Assembly (NCBI RefSeq): GCF_019317285.1
Contig: NZ_CP079218.1
Location: 1,426,001-1,490,000 of the forward strand
From: Pedobacter sp. D749
GTDB taxonomy: Bacteria > Bacteroidota > Bacteroidia > Sphingobacteriales > Sphingobacteriaceae
DNA length: 64,000 nucleotides
Direction of reading: 5' to 3'
The translations under genes were made by a program, and so were the position numbers. Shown piece by piece: positions 6,543 through 15,402 of the stretch (position 1 is the first letter of the stretch; every line of letters begins with the position of its first letter). Under the pieces are notes generated by a model. The model did not search any database and was not told the origin of the DNA. It worked only from the letters and a program-made list of their open reading frames with translations.

Positions 6543-6833
6543 ATGAGCAGACGAATATTTGATGAGCCTTTTAAAAGAATGGCTTTGGATCTGGCCCATG
6601 CGCGGGGTTCGATAAAGGATGTTGCAATAGAATTGGGTATAAGTTCGAACCTTTTAAGTAAATGGAAAGAGCGCGAAGGAATTGCAAAAGCTGATACTAC
6701 AAGCCTTAGCGAGGAGCAGCAATTGATTCGGAAACTTCAAAAGGAGCTTAAAGAAGCCCAGCTAGAACGTGATATATTAAAAAAGGCGGTAGGCATCTTT
6801 TCCAAGGGAGACGGGAGATATTCGGATTTATAA
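6543..6833 (+). CDS. IS3-family transposase OrfA
   Basis: This 96-residue protein has an N-terminal helix-turn-helix (MALDLAHARGSIKDVAIELG, then ISSNLLSKWK, about residues 14-46) that would bind the terminal repeats. A leucine-zipper-like coiled coil (about 58-82, QQLIRKLQKELKEAQLERDI) would mediate multimerisation with OrfAB. It ends just 32 bases before the first ATG of OrfB. The -1 frameshift motif A-AAA-AAG lies at codons LKK near residue 80. It encodes the regulatory/DNA-binding half of the transposase. Confidence 0.92.
   Translation: MSRRIFDEPFKRMALDLAHARGSIKDVAIELGISSNLLSKWKEREGIAKADTTSLSEEQQLIRKLQKELKEAQLERDILKKAVGIFSKGDGRYSDL
6779..6785 (+). other. Programmed -1 frameshift heptamer A-AAA-AAG
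   Basis: In the OrfA frame the codons read TTA AAA AAG. Slipping back one base joins OrfA to an OrfB frame that is open from 6785 through the OrfB ATG at 6866 with no stop codon. This is the classical IS3-family way to make the OrfAB fusion transposase. Confidence 0.75.
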
Positions 6834-6865
6834 AAGATTACCGAAAGATATTTTCTGTTGAAAGG

Positions 6866-7693
6866 ATGTGTAGGGTATTTGGAATAAACAACAGTAGTTT
6901 TTATTACTGGTTAAAAAACCCCCAGGGTAAGCGGCTTACCGATGATAATTATCTTATGATAGAGATAAGCAAGATTTACGCAGAGAGTAAAGGGTGTTAC
7001 GGGAGTCCGCGTATTACTGCCGAATTATGTTCCAGAGGGATCTTTATCTCTCGGCCCAGAGTTGCCAGGCTGATGCGCAGATTGGGTATAAAGAGTACCA
7101 TCCGTAAGAAATGGGTACAGACAACAGATTCACAGCACACTTACTCCTTAGCAGAAAATTTCCTTAATAGAGATTTTTATGCCGCCAATATTAGAGAGAA
7201 ATGGGTTTCAGACCTCACTTATATACAAACTGGGGAAGGTTGGCTATATCTGACAACAGTTATAGATCTGGCGGATAGAAAAGTTGTAGGCTGGTCATTA
7301 AGTGAAAATATGGAAGCTGAGAACACCACGATAAAGGCATTAGAAATGGCTATAAAGAATAGACCTATTACCCAACAGTTAATTTTTCACTCAGACAGAG
7401 GTATACAATATGCATGTTCCGAGTTCAGAAAAAAATTAGAATGCTTAGGGATAAAGCAAAGCATGAGCAGAAAAGGAAACTGTTGGGATAACGCAGTTGC
7501 AGAGAGTTTCTTTAAAACTATAAAAACAGAAATGATATACCAGCAGATATATAAAACAAGAGCGAAGGCTAGTTTAGCCATTTTTGAATATATAGAGGTC
7601 TGGTATAATAGAAAAAGAAGACATTCATACTTAGGGTACTTATCGCCATTAGAGTTTGCAAACAGCTCAATAAATCCTAAAATCGCAGCTTAA
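6866..7693 (+). CDS. IS3-family transposase OrfB (DDE catalytic domain)
   Basis: This 275-residue integrase-core protein has an HTH_21-like N-terminal region (GCYGSPRITAELCSRG) and an rve catalytic core. The DDE triad is visible: Asp in WVSDLTYI, Asp in FHSDRGIQY and Glu in NAVAESFF, followed by the WYNRKRRHSYLGYLSPLEF tail typical of the family. The functional product is probably the OrfAB fusion made by -1 frameshifting at 6779-6785; the ATG at 6866 is simply the first in frame. No inactivating mutation is visible. Confidence 0.93.
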   Translation: MCRVFGINNSSFYYWLKNPQGKRLTDDNYLMIEISKIYAESKGCYGSPRITAELCSRGIFISRPRVARLMRRLGIKSTIRKKWVQTTDSQHTYSLAENFLNRDFYAANIREKWVSDLTYIQTGEGWLYLTTVIDLADRKVVGWSLSENMEAENTTIKALEMAIKNRPITQQLIFHSDRGIQYACSEFRKKLECLGIKQSMSRKGNCWDNAVAESFFKTIKTEMIYQQIYKTRAKASLAIFEYIEVWYNRKRRHSYLGYLSPLEFANSSINPKIAA

Positions 7694-7836
7694 AAGAAAG
7701 AAAAATATCTAAAGTAATGCTTCTCAATAAAAATAATATGACAAAAAAAAATCTCCAGTAGACTATTGCAATTCCACTTCGGGTTATCGGCTGCTGCACC
7801 TGTTACCTATCGGGTTCGCTTATAAAGACGATTGGG

Positions 7837-8265
7837 ATATCATGTAATGGGTTCTGACCTATTTTTTTGAAAAGCAATAGTTGTAGTGCTTCTGTTTCGA
7901 TACTCCCGCCATTTGCTTAATCCCGATTAAAATCCTCTAAGGATAAAATATATAATACTCAAATCGGGATAACGCTGTCTGTCGGGTTTATTTTACAAAC
8001 AATAGCGGTACTATTTAAGCCAGCTAAACCCGATCTTAGCGAGATGCCGATATTTTTCATCGGCAGAAGCGGGAGCGGGGCTGTGGAATCCCAATGGCTT
8101 CTGGACCTGCTTTCCAAAAAAAAAAGTAGTTGGTTTTTGATTTAATTTTTTAGTTAAAGATTCTTCACTGTGTTCAGAATGACAGAATCAATAGAATGGT
8201 CGTCATCTCGACCGGAGCAATGCGAAGTGGAGAGATCTATTTAGGCAGATTTTTGCTTCGCAGAG
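7837..8265. repeat. Structured ~430-bp repeat, right copy
   Basis: This is a direct repeat of 6042-6470. All three stem-loops are retained; the third is a perfect GCCGAT/ATCGGC stem here, where the left copy has a G-T pair. The divergence between copies is too high for a duplication made by the adjacent IS insertion itself. The interval 7762-7836 between the IS end and the repeat holds nothing recognisable. Confidence 0.8.
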
Positions 8266-8302
8266 TTATCTGGTTAGCTCGAAATGACGATGTATGGAAA
8301 CC

Positions 8303-9490
8303 TTAATAATATTGTATAATTGATGCTTTCAAAATCACATTTTCGCCATTAGCAATCTTTGTAAAAATCAAAAATTGCTCCTGATCTGACTTGATTTTAT
8401 ATTTCTTAATCAAATCCTCAGGCTTTGCCGGATAGTTCCGGACAATTACATTCCCTTTTAAATTTGTTTCCTTTTTTAGTTCCCCAGTATTTAATATGGC
8501 CTCGATTTTAAATATACGGCCTGGAAAATCTGTTTTGATTACATCAGCACTAAATAGTTGCGTTTGAGGATGTAATTTGATAAGTTGATATGTGGAACCG
8601 ATTAAGTTAAAAGCGCCTGATTTTAATAAGGCGGCATCCGGTTCGTACAAATATTCACCAACGCTTAAGTTTTCTGCAAATTGTACAGCTCCGTTAGCAG
8701 CCAGCCTGTAAAAGGAAAAATCTTTTTCAATCTCGTTATTTAGCGTTACAGCTATAATTTTCGTGTCTTCGCTATAATGTTTATCAATTACCCATAAAAG
8801 TTCTTTACACTCGTTTTTTATACTCACAATGTGTATTTCACTCACCTGGCTCAATTCGGTTAATCCAGCTGAAATATCAAGCAATGGGGCTGTTTTAACA
8901 ATTATTCTGGAAGATTTTTCTAATAATATGTCCAGATTGCCTGCAATATCTGGCGTACAATCTTTTAACATAAAAACTTTACCCTTTTCGGCTCTTCGGG
9001 CTGGATCTACATAGATCGTATCAAAAGTAGTATCACTATTTTGAATATAACCAATACCATCTACCGCTTTAAATTCTATATTGGTTGCATGTAAGGCCTG
9101 TGCATTATGCTGGGCTATGGCAGATAGTTCGGGATTTATTTCGCAATGTGTAACTGTTTTTACCTTTTGCGAAAAGTAATAACTGTCAATTCCGAAGCCT
9201 CCGGTAATATCAATTAATGTCTCGCCTTTAGCAAGCTTTGATTTGTATTTTGCGGTAATTTCAGAAGAGGTTTGTTCGATGGATAGTACAGGTGGATAAT
9301 AAATGTTTTCTGTATGGAACCAGGTTGGTAATTTCTTCTCCGATTTCTTTTTTGCCGTAATTTGTGTGGCTAGCTCGGCTGGGCTAATGCCTTCGAACGG
9401 ACTTTTTGCCAGAGCAATCTGATTTACATCTGCATTTAAATTGGCACTGATATAATCTTGTACGGCTTTGGCTAAAAGTTTGTTGTTCAT
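8303..9490 (-). CDS. Class I SAM-dependent methyltransferase, THUMP-like (PG_1098 type)
   Basis: This 395-residue protein has a Rossmann-fold methyltransferase core. Motif I is LIDITGGFGIDSYYFS (about residues 91-106), then CEIN (motif II acidic residue) and YVDPARRAEKGKVF (about 159-172), resembling the DP(A/P)R motif of RNA methyltransferases. The C-terminal portion (about 240-395) fits the ferredoxin-like and THUMP-like domains described for the Porphyromonas protein PG_1098. A nucleic-acid methyltransferase role is likely, but the substrate is unknown. The gene is separated from the upstream aspartokinase by a repeat-rich 109-bp spacer and is probably transcribed on its own. Confidence 0.8.
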   Translation of the reverse strand: MNNKLLAKAVQDYISANLNADVNQIALAKSPFEGISPAELATQITAKKKSEKKLPTWFHTENIYYPPVLSIEQTSSEITAKYKSKLAKGETLIDITGGFGIDSYYFSQKVKTVTHCEINPELSAIAQHNAQALHATNIEFKAVDGIGYIQNSDTTFDTIYVDPARRAEKGKVFMLKDCTPDIAGNLDILLEKSSRIIVKTAPLLDISAGLTELSQVSEIHIVSIKNECKELLWVIDKHYSEDTKIIAVTLNNEIEKDFSFYRLAANGAVQFAENLSVGEYLYEPDAALLKSGAFNLIGSTYQLIKLHPQTQLFSADVIKTDFPGRIFKIEAILNTGELKKETNLKGNVIVRNYPAKPEDLIKKYKIKSDQEQFLIFTKIANGENVILKASIIQYY

Positions 9491-9605
9491 TGTTTTAGGT
9501 AGTAGTATCAGGTATTAAGTAGCAAGTATCAAGTATTAGGTAGCGAGAATTAAGTAGCAAGTATCAAGGGTAGTATCCAATCTTGATTCTTGATACTAAT
9601 TACTT
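9491..9605. repeat. Iterated AAGTAGCAAGTATCAAG phrase repeat with fold-back
   Basis: Phrases of the type AAGTAGCAAGTATCAAG and TATTAGGTAGCGAG are repeated several times and then return in inverted form (CTTGATTCTTGATACTAATT, then ACTTGCTACT). The transcript could form a long imperfect hairpin. The right end overlaps the last codons of the aspartokinase gene, whose C-terminal Ser-Ser-Lys-stop is encoded by the repeat. Confidence 0.65.
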
Positions 9606-10874
9606 GCTACTAATTTTATTCTTCATCACCATCTGACAGGTGTGCCGGCTCTTCACCTCTAATAAAATATCTTTATCAACTGTTACACGATCAATGGTTC
9701 GCTGGTTGTAATAACGGATGGTAACCAGTTCCAGGCCCTTGTTATATTTTACAGTAAATTCTTCAGACAGGTCTTTAATCAATTTTTCAATCTGAACAGG
9801 ATGATCATCAACACTCACTGAAAAGCTGATGGCAGAGTTAAGCATGGTATTGATTTTGATCATGTGTGTATGGAAAAGTTCAAAAATATTGCTCAGATTT
9901 TCTTCAATAATAAAAGAATAGTCTTTTGGAAAAATAGAAATCAGCGCCTGGTCTATCTTAAAAATAAAAGAGGGGATAGGTAAGGGGTTATTATCTTTGG
10001 TAATTGCTGTCCCAGAGCCTTCTGGCTGAATAAATGACCTTACAAAAAGCGGAATCCCTTTGTTTTGAAGTGGTTTTATCGTTTTAGGGTGGATTACCGT
10101 TGCGCCATAATAAGTAAGCTCAATGGCATCATGATAAGAAAGCTGTGCTATTTTTTCCGTTTCATCAAACCATTTCGGGTCTGCATTTAATACCCCGGGA
10201 ACATCCTTCCAGATGGTTAATGCAGCGGCATCTAAACAGGAAGCAAATATGGCTGCCGAATAATCAGAACCTTCGCGACCTAATGTTGTAGTGTAATTTT
10301 CGCTCGTTCCGCCTATAAATCCTTGTGTTACAATAATATTATCGGTTAAAAGCGGTACTAAATCTTTCTGTATAATCTGATTGGTTTTTGCCCAGTCTAC
10401 TTTACCCTCTTTATATGTATTATCCGTCTGGATATAGTTGCGTGCATCGGCCCAAAGGGTTTTATTTCCCGTTTCATTTAACCAGGCGGCTACAATTTTA
10501 GTAGAAATGACCTCACCGATGGATACAATCTGATCATAAATATAATCAGGATTGTTATCAGGCTCATCCTCAATCAACCAATCGATCTCCACAAAGGTAT
10601 TAGCCACATCATCATAAACCGGATGGTGTTTCCCCTGAAATAGTTCGTCTATGATGCTAAAATGGAAATGTTTAATTTCTTCAAAAATTGCATGTGCCTC
10701 ATCATTTTGTGAGAGGAAAGCATGGGTTAGGTCTTCCAATCTGTTGGTAATTTTGCCCATGGCAGAAATTACGATCAACAGATTCCCCTTTTTATAATCG
10801 CGAACGATATTGGCCAGATTTTTAACACCTGCCGCATCTTTTACCGAGGCACCTCCAAATTTAAAAATATCCAT
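9600..10874 (-). CDS. lysC: Aspartate kinase (monofunctional aspartokinase)
   Basis: This 424-residue protein phosphorylates aspartate, the first step towards lysine/diaminopimelate, threonine and methionine. The N-terminal kinase signature KFGGASVKD (residues 5-13) is present, together with GREGSDYSAA in the substrate/ATP region and a C-terminal regulatory part (about 300-424) compatible with ACT domains. It is the third gene of a tight minus-strand operon: PLP-homeostasis protein, GNAT acetyltransferase, aspartokinase, with 1-nt gaps. The last residues derive from the adjacent intergenic repeat. No homoserine dehydrogenase domain is fused. No leader or riboswitch is visible, as the operon promoter is upstream of the first gene. 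Confidence 0.93.
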   Translation of the reverse strand: MDIFKFGGASVKDAAGVKNLANIVRDYKKGNLLIVISAMGKITNRLEDLTHAFLSQNDEAHAIFEEIKHFHFSIIDELFQGKHHPVYDDVANTFVEIDWLIEDEPDNNPDYIYDQIVSIGEVISTKIVAAWLNETGNKTLWADARNYIQTDNTYKEGKVDWAKTNQIIQKDLVPLLTDNIIVTQGFIGGTSENYTTTLGREGSDYSAAIFASCLDAAALTIWKDVPGVLNADPKWFDETEKIAQLSYHDAIELTYYGATVIHPKTIKPLQNKGIPLFVRSFIQPEGSGTAITKDNNPLPIPSFIFKIDQALISIFPKDYSFIIEENLSNIFELFHTHMIKINTMLNSAISFSVSVDDHPVQIEKLIKDLSEEFTVKYNKGLELVTIRYYNQRTIDRVTVDKDILLEVKSRHTCQMVMKNKISSK

Positions 10875-10875
10875 A

Positions 10876-11343
10876 TTAAAATGCCTTGATCTGTTCTTTA
10901 GAGAAAGCCGCGTTTAACCAGCCACTTTCTAAATGTGCTTTATATTTATTGTAGAAGTTGATTGCTGGTTCGTTCCAGTCCAATACTTGCCAAACCATGC
11001 CACTGTAGTTGCCATTTTTAGCCTCTTCTATTACTTTTTCGAACAAGACTTTACCCAAGCCCTTTCCTCTAAATTCTTCTGTTACAATAAAATCTTCGAG
11101 GTATAATCTGCATCCTTTCCAGGTGGAGTAACGTGTATAGTATAATGCAAAACCTACAATCGCATCGTTTACTTCAGCTACGTAAGCTTTCCATACTGGA
11201 TTTTTGCCAAAACCGGCATCAATAAAATGCTCCAGACTAACTGTTACTTCTTCAGGAGCCCGCTCATAAACGGCCAGCTCATTAATCAGTTCTAATATTC
11301 TCGGGCAATCTTCAGCGGTTGCAAATCTGATATTGAAATCCAT
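10876..11343 (-). CDS. GNAT-family N-acetyltransferase (spermidine/spermine acetyltransferase-like)
   Basis: This 155-residue Gcn5-related acetyltransferase has the acetyl-CoA pyrophosphate-binding motif RGKGLG (92-97), preceded by LYLEDFIVTEEF and followed by VLDWNEPAINFYNKY, the arrangement of the SAT1/diamine acetyltransferase subgroup. The substrate may be a polyamine or a small amine, but this is inferred from subgroup resemblance only. It lies one base from the genes on either side, so it is translated from the same mRNA as the PLP-homeostasis protein and aspartokinase. Confidence 0.85.
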   Translation of the reverse strand: MDFNIRFATAEDCPRILELINELAVYERAPEEVTVSLEHFIDAGFGKNPVWKAYVAEVNDAIVGFALYYTRYSTWKGCRLYLEDFIVTEEFRGKGLGKVLFEKVIEEAKNGNYSGMVWQVLDWNEPAINFYNKYKAHLESGWLNAAFSKEQIKAF

Positions 11344-11344
11344 A

Positions 11345-12046
11345 TTAGTTGGCCGAAAGATCGTTTTTAAAATGTTTGATTATCCTTTTTCCGAAAATAC
11401 TGCTCCCTATGCGGACCATGGTACTGCCTTCCGCGATGGCGATTTTATAGTCGGCACTCATTCCGGTCGATATTTCTTTAAAAAAATCCTCTTTCCGGAA
11501 GAAACTCACTTTTATGCCGTCAAAAAATACTTTTAACTCATGAAATTCGATCGTAATTTGCTTTTCATTCTTGGTATTTGTGGCAATTGCCATTAATCCG
11601 ACAATACGAACGTTTTTTAATTCAGCAAATACTTCATCACGCAAAAGTTCGATCACTTCGTCAAAGCCGAGTCCAAATTTAGTGTCTTCATCAGCAATGT
11701 AAACCTGTAACAAACAATCGATTACCCGTTTGTTTTTTTTCGCTTGCTTATCAATTTCCTGCAGCAGTTTCAGACTGTCTACTCCGTGTATCAGTTTTAC
11801 AAAAGGCGCAATGTATTTTACTTTATTGGATTGCAAATGGCCAATCAGGTGCCATTCGATATCTTTAGGGAGTTGCGCTTCTTTATCGACCATTTCCTGC
11901 ACATGGTTTTCTCCAAAAATGCGCTGTCCGGCGTTGTATGCTTCTAAAATTGATTCTACTGGTTGTGTTTTTGAAACTGCAATCAGTTTTGCCCCATCTG
12001 ATTCAACTTCGCTTTTATATTGTTTAAGATTATCAGCTATGCTCAT
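11345..12046 (-). CDS. Pyridoxal phosphate homeostasis protein (YggS/PLPBP family)
   Basis: This 233-residue TIM-barrel protein binds PLP without known catalytic activity and buffers vitamin B6 and amino-acid metabolism. Lys26 in AVSKTQPVE is the PLP-binding lysine. GENHVQE, WHLIGHLQSNK and GLMAIAT are further family marks, and the C-terminal GSTMVRIGSSIFG is the phosphate-binding loop. It is the first gene of the operon with the GNAT protein and aspartokinase, and it is divergent from the DUF4296 lipoprotein gene with about 69 bp between the starts. The length is typical. Confidence 0.94.
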   Translation of the reverse strand: MSIADNLKQYKSEVESDGAKLIAVSKTQPVESILEAYNAGQRIFGENHVQEMVDKEAQLPKDIEWHLIGHLQSNKVKYIAPFVKLIHGVDSLKLLQEIDKQAKKNKRVIDCLLQVYIADEDTKFGLGFDEVIELLRDEVFAELKNVRIVGLMAIATNTKNEKQITIEFHELKVFFDGIKVSFFRKEDFFKEISTGMSADYKIAIAEGSTMVRIGSSIFGKRIIKHFKNDLSAN

Positions 12047-12115
12047 TTATAACTATTTTTGGTAAAATTAATAACCTTGTCGCAATTTGGGCAAAAAATA
12101 ATATTTAAATTAAGC

Positions 12116-12673
12116 ATGAAGAGATTAATATGGGTTTTAATGACAGCTATATTATGGTTTGGATGTAAGCCTGGTATACCTGATGGCATTATTAAACCTG
12201 ATAAGATGGAAAAGATTTTATACGATATGCACATTGTTGATGGGTATCTTTCCAGTATTTATGTAGTAGATTCTGCAAAGAAGGTAGCTGCAGGTTATTA
12301 TAAAGGGATTTATAAAAAATTTGGTACAGATTCTGTCCAATACAATAAAAGTTTACTCTGGTATAATACGAATCCTGTAGCGCTTGAAGCTATGTATAAA
12401 AACATTCAAAAAATGTTGGCTAAGCAAAAAAAAGGAACGGAGCTAGCCGATTTAATGATTAGGAAAAAACAATTTAAAACTGATTCGTTGGTAATAGCAA
12501 AGAAATTTAAGGCCGATTCTCTTGCCATTAGAAAAAAAATGAAACCAGATTCTCTATCAAAGGTTAAAGCGGTGGCGGCAATTGCCAAAAAGAAAAAACA
12601 GGCCGATTCACTTATCAATATAAAAAAAGCTGGAATAGCGAGCGCAATGCCTACACCAGCCGTAGTACAATAA
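12116..12673 (+). CDS. DUF4296-type lipoprotein
   Basis: The product is a 185-residue lipoprotein. The frame is open upstream to 12059 through a TTG, but the ATG at 12116 gives a proper lipoprotein signal peptide (MKRLIWVLMTAILWFGC, lipobox Cys17), so I chose it. Residues about 18-110 (GIPDGIIKPDKMEKILYDMH, then VDGYLSS) match the DUF4296 pattern, a Bacteroidota-specific domain of unknown function. The C-terminal half is a Lys/Asp/Ser-rich coiled-coil-like stretch with iterations of KADSLAIRKK-type heptads. It precedes mutS2 by 1 nt and is likely co-transcribed with it, although no functional link is obvious. Confidence 0.8.
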   Translation: MKRLIWVLMTAILWFGCKPGIPDGIIKPDKMEKILYDMHIVDGYLSSIYVVDSAKKVAAGYYKGIYKKFGTDSVQYNKSLLWYNTNPVALEAMYKNIQKMLAKQKKGTELADLMIRKKQFKTDSLVIAKKFKADSLAIRKKMKPDSLSKVKAVAAIAKKKKQADSLINIKKAGIASAMPTPAVVQ

Positions 12674-12674
12674 T

Positions 12675-15053
12675 ATGTTATATCCCGAAAATTGTTTAGA
12701 ACGTTTAGGTTTTGTGGAAATCAGGCAACTGATCAGCAAACATTGTTTAAGCCCTATGGGCCAAACGATGGTGGAAAAGATGCAAGTGATGAATCGTTTT
12801 GATCAGATTGATAAATTTTTACGTCAAACAAACGAGTTTAAGAGTATCCTTCAAAATCAGGAACCCTTACAGATCAATACCTTTTTTGATATTAAATCGC
12901 TGGTTGAAAAAATCAGGGTTGAAGGCACTTATCTTTTAGAAGATGAGTGGTTTCAGGTATATACTTCATTGCAAACTGTCTTTTCTGTTCTCCGTTTCTT
13001 CGAAGAGCGCGCGGAAGTATACCCAACATTGGAAGCTTTATTTGAGCACCTGCCGATCGAAAAAAACATCCTGCGAAAAATAGAAACCGTAATCGATGCC
13101 AAAGGAAAGATTAAACCCAATGCATCAAAAGAATTGCAGGAGATTACCTCCGCTATTTCGAAGGCGGAGCAAGATGTGCGTAAGCGGATGGATTCTATTT
13201 ATAAACAGGCCATTGCTAATAACTGGGTTGCAGACGGTAGCCTAACTATTCGTGATGGCAGGATGTGTATTCCGGTTTTGGCCGAGAATAAACGCAAGCT
13301 TAAAGGTTTTGTGCACGACGAATCGGCCACAGGGCAGACCGTTTATATTGAGCCGGAAGAGGTTTTCACTTTAAATAATAAGTTACGAGATTTAGAATTT
13401 GACAAGCGCCGCGAAATCATTAAGATTTTAATTGCGTTAACAGACGATCTTCGTCCGTATTCTCCTTTATTGCTTTCTTACCATGGTTTTTTGACCAAGC
13501 TTGATTTTGTGCGTGCAAAAGCATTGTTTGCCTTAGATATTGAAGCCGAAATGCCGGGTTTATTAAAGGAGCCGAAAACCAAACTGATCAATGCGCGGCA
13601 TCCTTTATTATCAATCTCTTTTGCAGCTGAAAGAAAAACGGTTACACCATTAAATATCCATATCGATGCTGAAACGCGTGTAGTTTTAGTCTCAGGGCCG
13701 AATGCTGGTGGTAAATCGGTTTGTATGAAAACGGTTGGCCTTTTGCAGATTATGTTACAGACAGGTCTGTTAATTCCCGTTGACGCCAATAGCGAGGTTG
13801 GTATTTTTGAAAATATTTTCGCCGATATTGGCGATGACCAATCGATAGAAAGTGATTTGAGTACCTACAGTGCGCACCTGAAAAAGATGCGTTATTTTGT
13901 AGAACACGCCTCAACAAAAACAATGGTATTAATTGATGAGTTTGGTACGGGTACTGATCCACAGTTTGGCGGACCAATGGCTGAAGCTGTTCTTGAGGTG
14001 TTGAACAATAAAAAGGTGAGAGGCGTAATTACCACCCACTATTCTAATTTAAAGCTGTTTGCAGGAAATACACCTGGATTGGAAAATGCATCGATGCTTT
14101 TTGATAATGCAAAGATGAAACCGCTTTACATTTTAGAAATGGGCAAACCCGGAAGTTCTTACGCTTTCGAAATTGCACAGAATATTGGCTTGCCAAAAGA
14201 AGTGATCCAGCTGGCGAAAGAGAAAACAGGATCTAACCAGAACCGGGTTGATACAATGCTTGTGGATCTGGAAAGAGAGAAGAAAAATATTTATGATGCG
14301 AAAGTAAGTTTGGCCAATCAACAGAATAAAGCCAAAAACCTGGTTGCGGAAAATGAAAAGCTCAAAACATTTTTAGAGGAAAATAAAAAAATCCTGATTA
14401 AGGAAGCGAAACAAGAGGCGCAGAACATTATTAAAAATGCCAATAAACTGGTAGAAAATACCATTGCCGAGATCAAGGAAAAACAGGCTGATAAGGAAGT
14501 AACCAAAGAACTTCGCCAAAACCTGCAACGCGAACTGGTTAAAAATACCATTCCGAAAGAGCGTCCTAAACCGGTACAGGTAGTGGTTGGTGGTGAGATT
14601 GAAATTGGTGATTTGGTGAAATTTACGGATAGTGAAACCATCGGTCAGGTTTTAGAAATTAACCGCAATGAACTGGTTTTGGCTATTGGCGATTTACGCT
14701 CTACCGTTAAAAAGAACCGGGTACAAAAGGTGAGTAACCGGGAAGCTAAAAAAGTGGTTCAGAGCAGTGCCAATTCTTTTGCAGGGCGCATGAATGAGGC
14801 AGTCTCTGGCTTTAGGGCTGAACTCGATCTTCGTGGGAAGCGCACAGAAGATGCCCTGTTCGAAGTAGAGAAATATTTAGACAAAGCTATTATGCTGGGT
14901 TTTCCCTCTATTAAACTGATTCATGGTAAAGGTGATGGGATTTTGAGAAAAATGATCAGGGAATATTTACGTAAGTATAGTCAGGTAAACAGAATGGAGG
15001 ATGAACATGCGGATAGGGGTGGGGACGGCATTACCTATGTGTATTTGAATTGA
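12675..15053 (+). CDS. mutS2: MutS2 family ATPase/endonuclease with Smr domain
   Basis: This 792-residue protein lacks the mismatch-recognition domain of MutS1. The core and lever region (1-330) precedes the ATPase: Walker A GPNAGGKS (about 341-348), an intervening IFADIGDDQSIESDLSTYS signature, and Walker B MVLIDEFGTGTDP (about 417-429). A coiled coil (about 520-640) leads to the C-terminal Smr nuclease domain beginning LDLRGKRTEDAL (about 716), with IHGKGDGILR. MutS2 proteins suppress homologous recombination and/or act on collided ribosomes in other bacteria; which applies here is unknown. The start overlaps closely with the upstream lipoprotein gene. Confidence 0.95.
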   Translation: MLYPENCLERLGFVEIRQLISKHCLSPMGQTMVEKMQVMNRFDQIDKFLRQTNEFKSILQNQEPLQINTFFDIKSLVEKIRVEGTYLLEDEWFQVYTSLQTVFSVLRFFEERAEVYPTLEALFEHLPIEKNILRKIETVIDAKGKIKPNASKELQEITSAISKAEQDVRKRMDSIYKQAIANNWVADGSLTIRDGRMCIPVLAENKRKLKGFVHDESATGQTVYIEPEEVFTLNNKLRDLEFDKRREIIKILIALTDDLRPYSPLLLSYHGFLTKLDFVRAKALFALDIEAEMPGLLKEPKTKLINARHPLLSISFAAERKTVTPLNIHIDAETRVVLVSGPNAGGKSVCMKTVGLLQIMLQTGLLIPVDANSEVGIFENIFADIGDDQSIESDLSTYSAHLKKMRYFVEHASTKTMVLIDEFGTGTDPQFGGPMAEAVLEVLNNKKVRGVITTHYSNLKLFAGNTPGLENASMLFDNAKMKPLYILEMGKPGSSYAFEIAQNIGLPKEVIQLAKEKTGSNQNRVDTMLVDLEREKKNIYDAKVSLANQQNKAKNLVAENEKLKTFLEENKKILIKEAKQEAQNIIKNANKLVENTIAEIKEKQADKEVTKELRQNLQRELVKNTIPKERPKPVQVVVGGEIEIGDLVKFTDSETIGQVLEINRNELVLAIGDLRSTVKKNRVQKVSNREAKKVVQSSANSFAGRMNEAVSGFRAELDLRGKRTEDALFEVEKYLDKAIMLGFPSIKLIHGKGDGILRKMIREYLRKYSQVNRMEDEHADRGGDGITYVYLN

Positions 15054-15056
15054 TTC

Positions 15057-15345
15057 GGATGGGTAATGTAAGATGTAAAATGGATGATGGAGATTTTTGA
15101 CTTTCATTCACCTATTCGTCATTGCGAAGCGCAAGGAGATAAATCTTCATTTCCAACTTGATTGGGAATTTTAACGCCATATAATACTTGAGTCTAAGCC
15201 CCTGTCTGCGCAAGGATGATGGTAAGGGTGAAATACTCGTATAATCGTCATTTCGACCGCAGTGGAGAAATCTTTGAATATGATGTTAAGCACTTTTTAA
15301 AGATTTCTCGGCTGTGCTGTGCTTCGCACGAAATGACGTCCGCCC
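15057..15345. repeat. Repeat-rich intergenic region with REP-like hairpin
   Basis: After mutS2 comes a short run of ATGTAAGATGTAAAATGGATG-like phrases (about 15060-15090), then a TCGTCATTGCGAAGCGCAAG-type phrase (15117-15150). A large fold-back follows at about 15246-15341: CGTCATTTCGACC, GGAGAAATCTTT, a loop, AAAGATTTCTC, then CGAAATGACG. It resembles the dispersed REP-like units elsewhere in the window. No gene is visible here. Confidence 0.65.
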
Positions 15346-15402
15346 AATAAAATAATAAAACTTTTATAACCGTAACTATGTTATTTTTAAAATGTTACGG
15401 TT

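Larger units (their letters stand above)
6489..7761 (+). mobile_element. Complete IS3-family insertion sequence
   Basis: This is an element of about 1.27 kb with two overlapping transposase frames and imperfect terminal inverted repeats. The left end around 6491-6511 (ACTGGAG, then ...ATTTGTCA) matches the reverse complement of 7739-7759 at 18 of 21 positions. The exact outer bases and any 3-4 bp target duplication are uncertain. Both transposase frames are intact, the DDE residues are present and a frameshift motif is preserved, so the element may still be active. It sits between the two copies of the 430-bp repeat. Confidence 0.85.

Noticed and set aside
7762..7836. Target-site duplication of the IS3 element
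   Set aside because: I could not identify a clear matching 3-4 bp flank because the exact IS ends are ambiguous by 1-2 bases.
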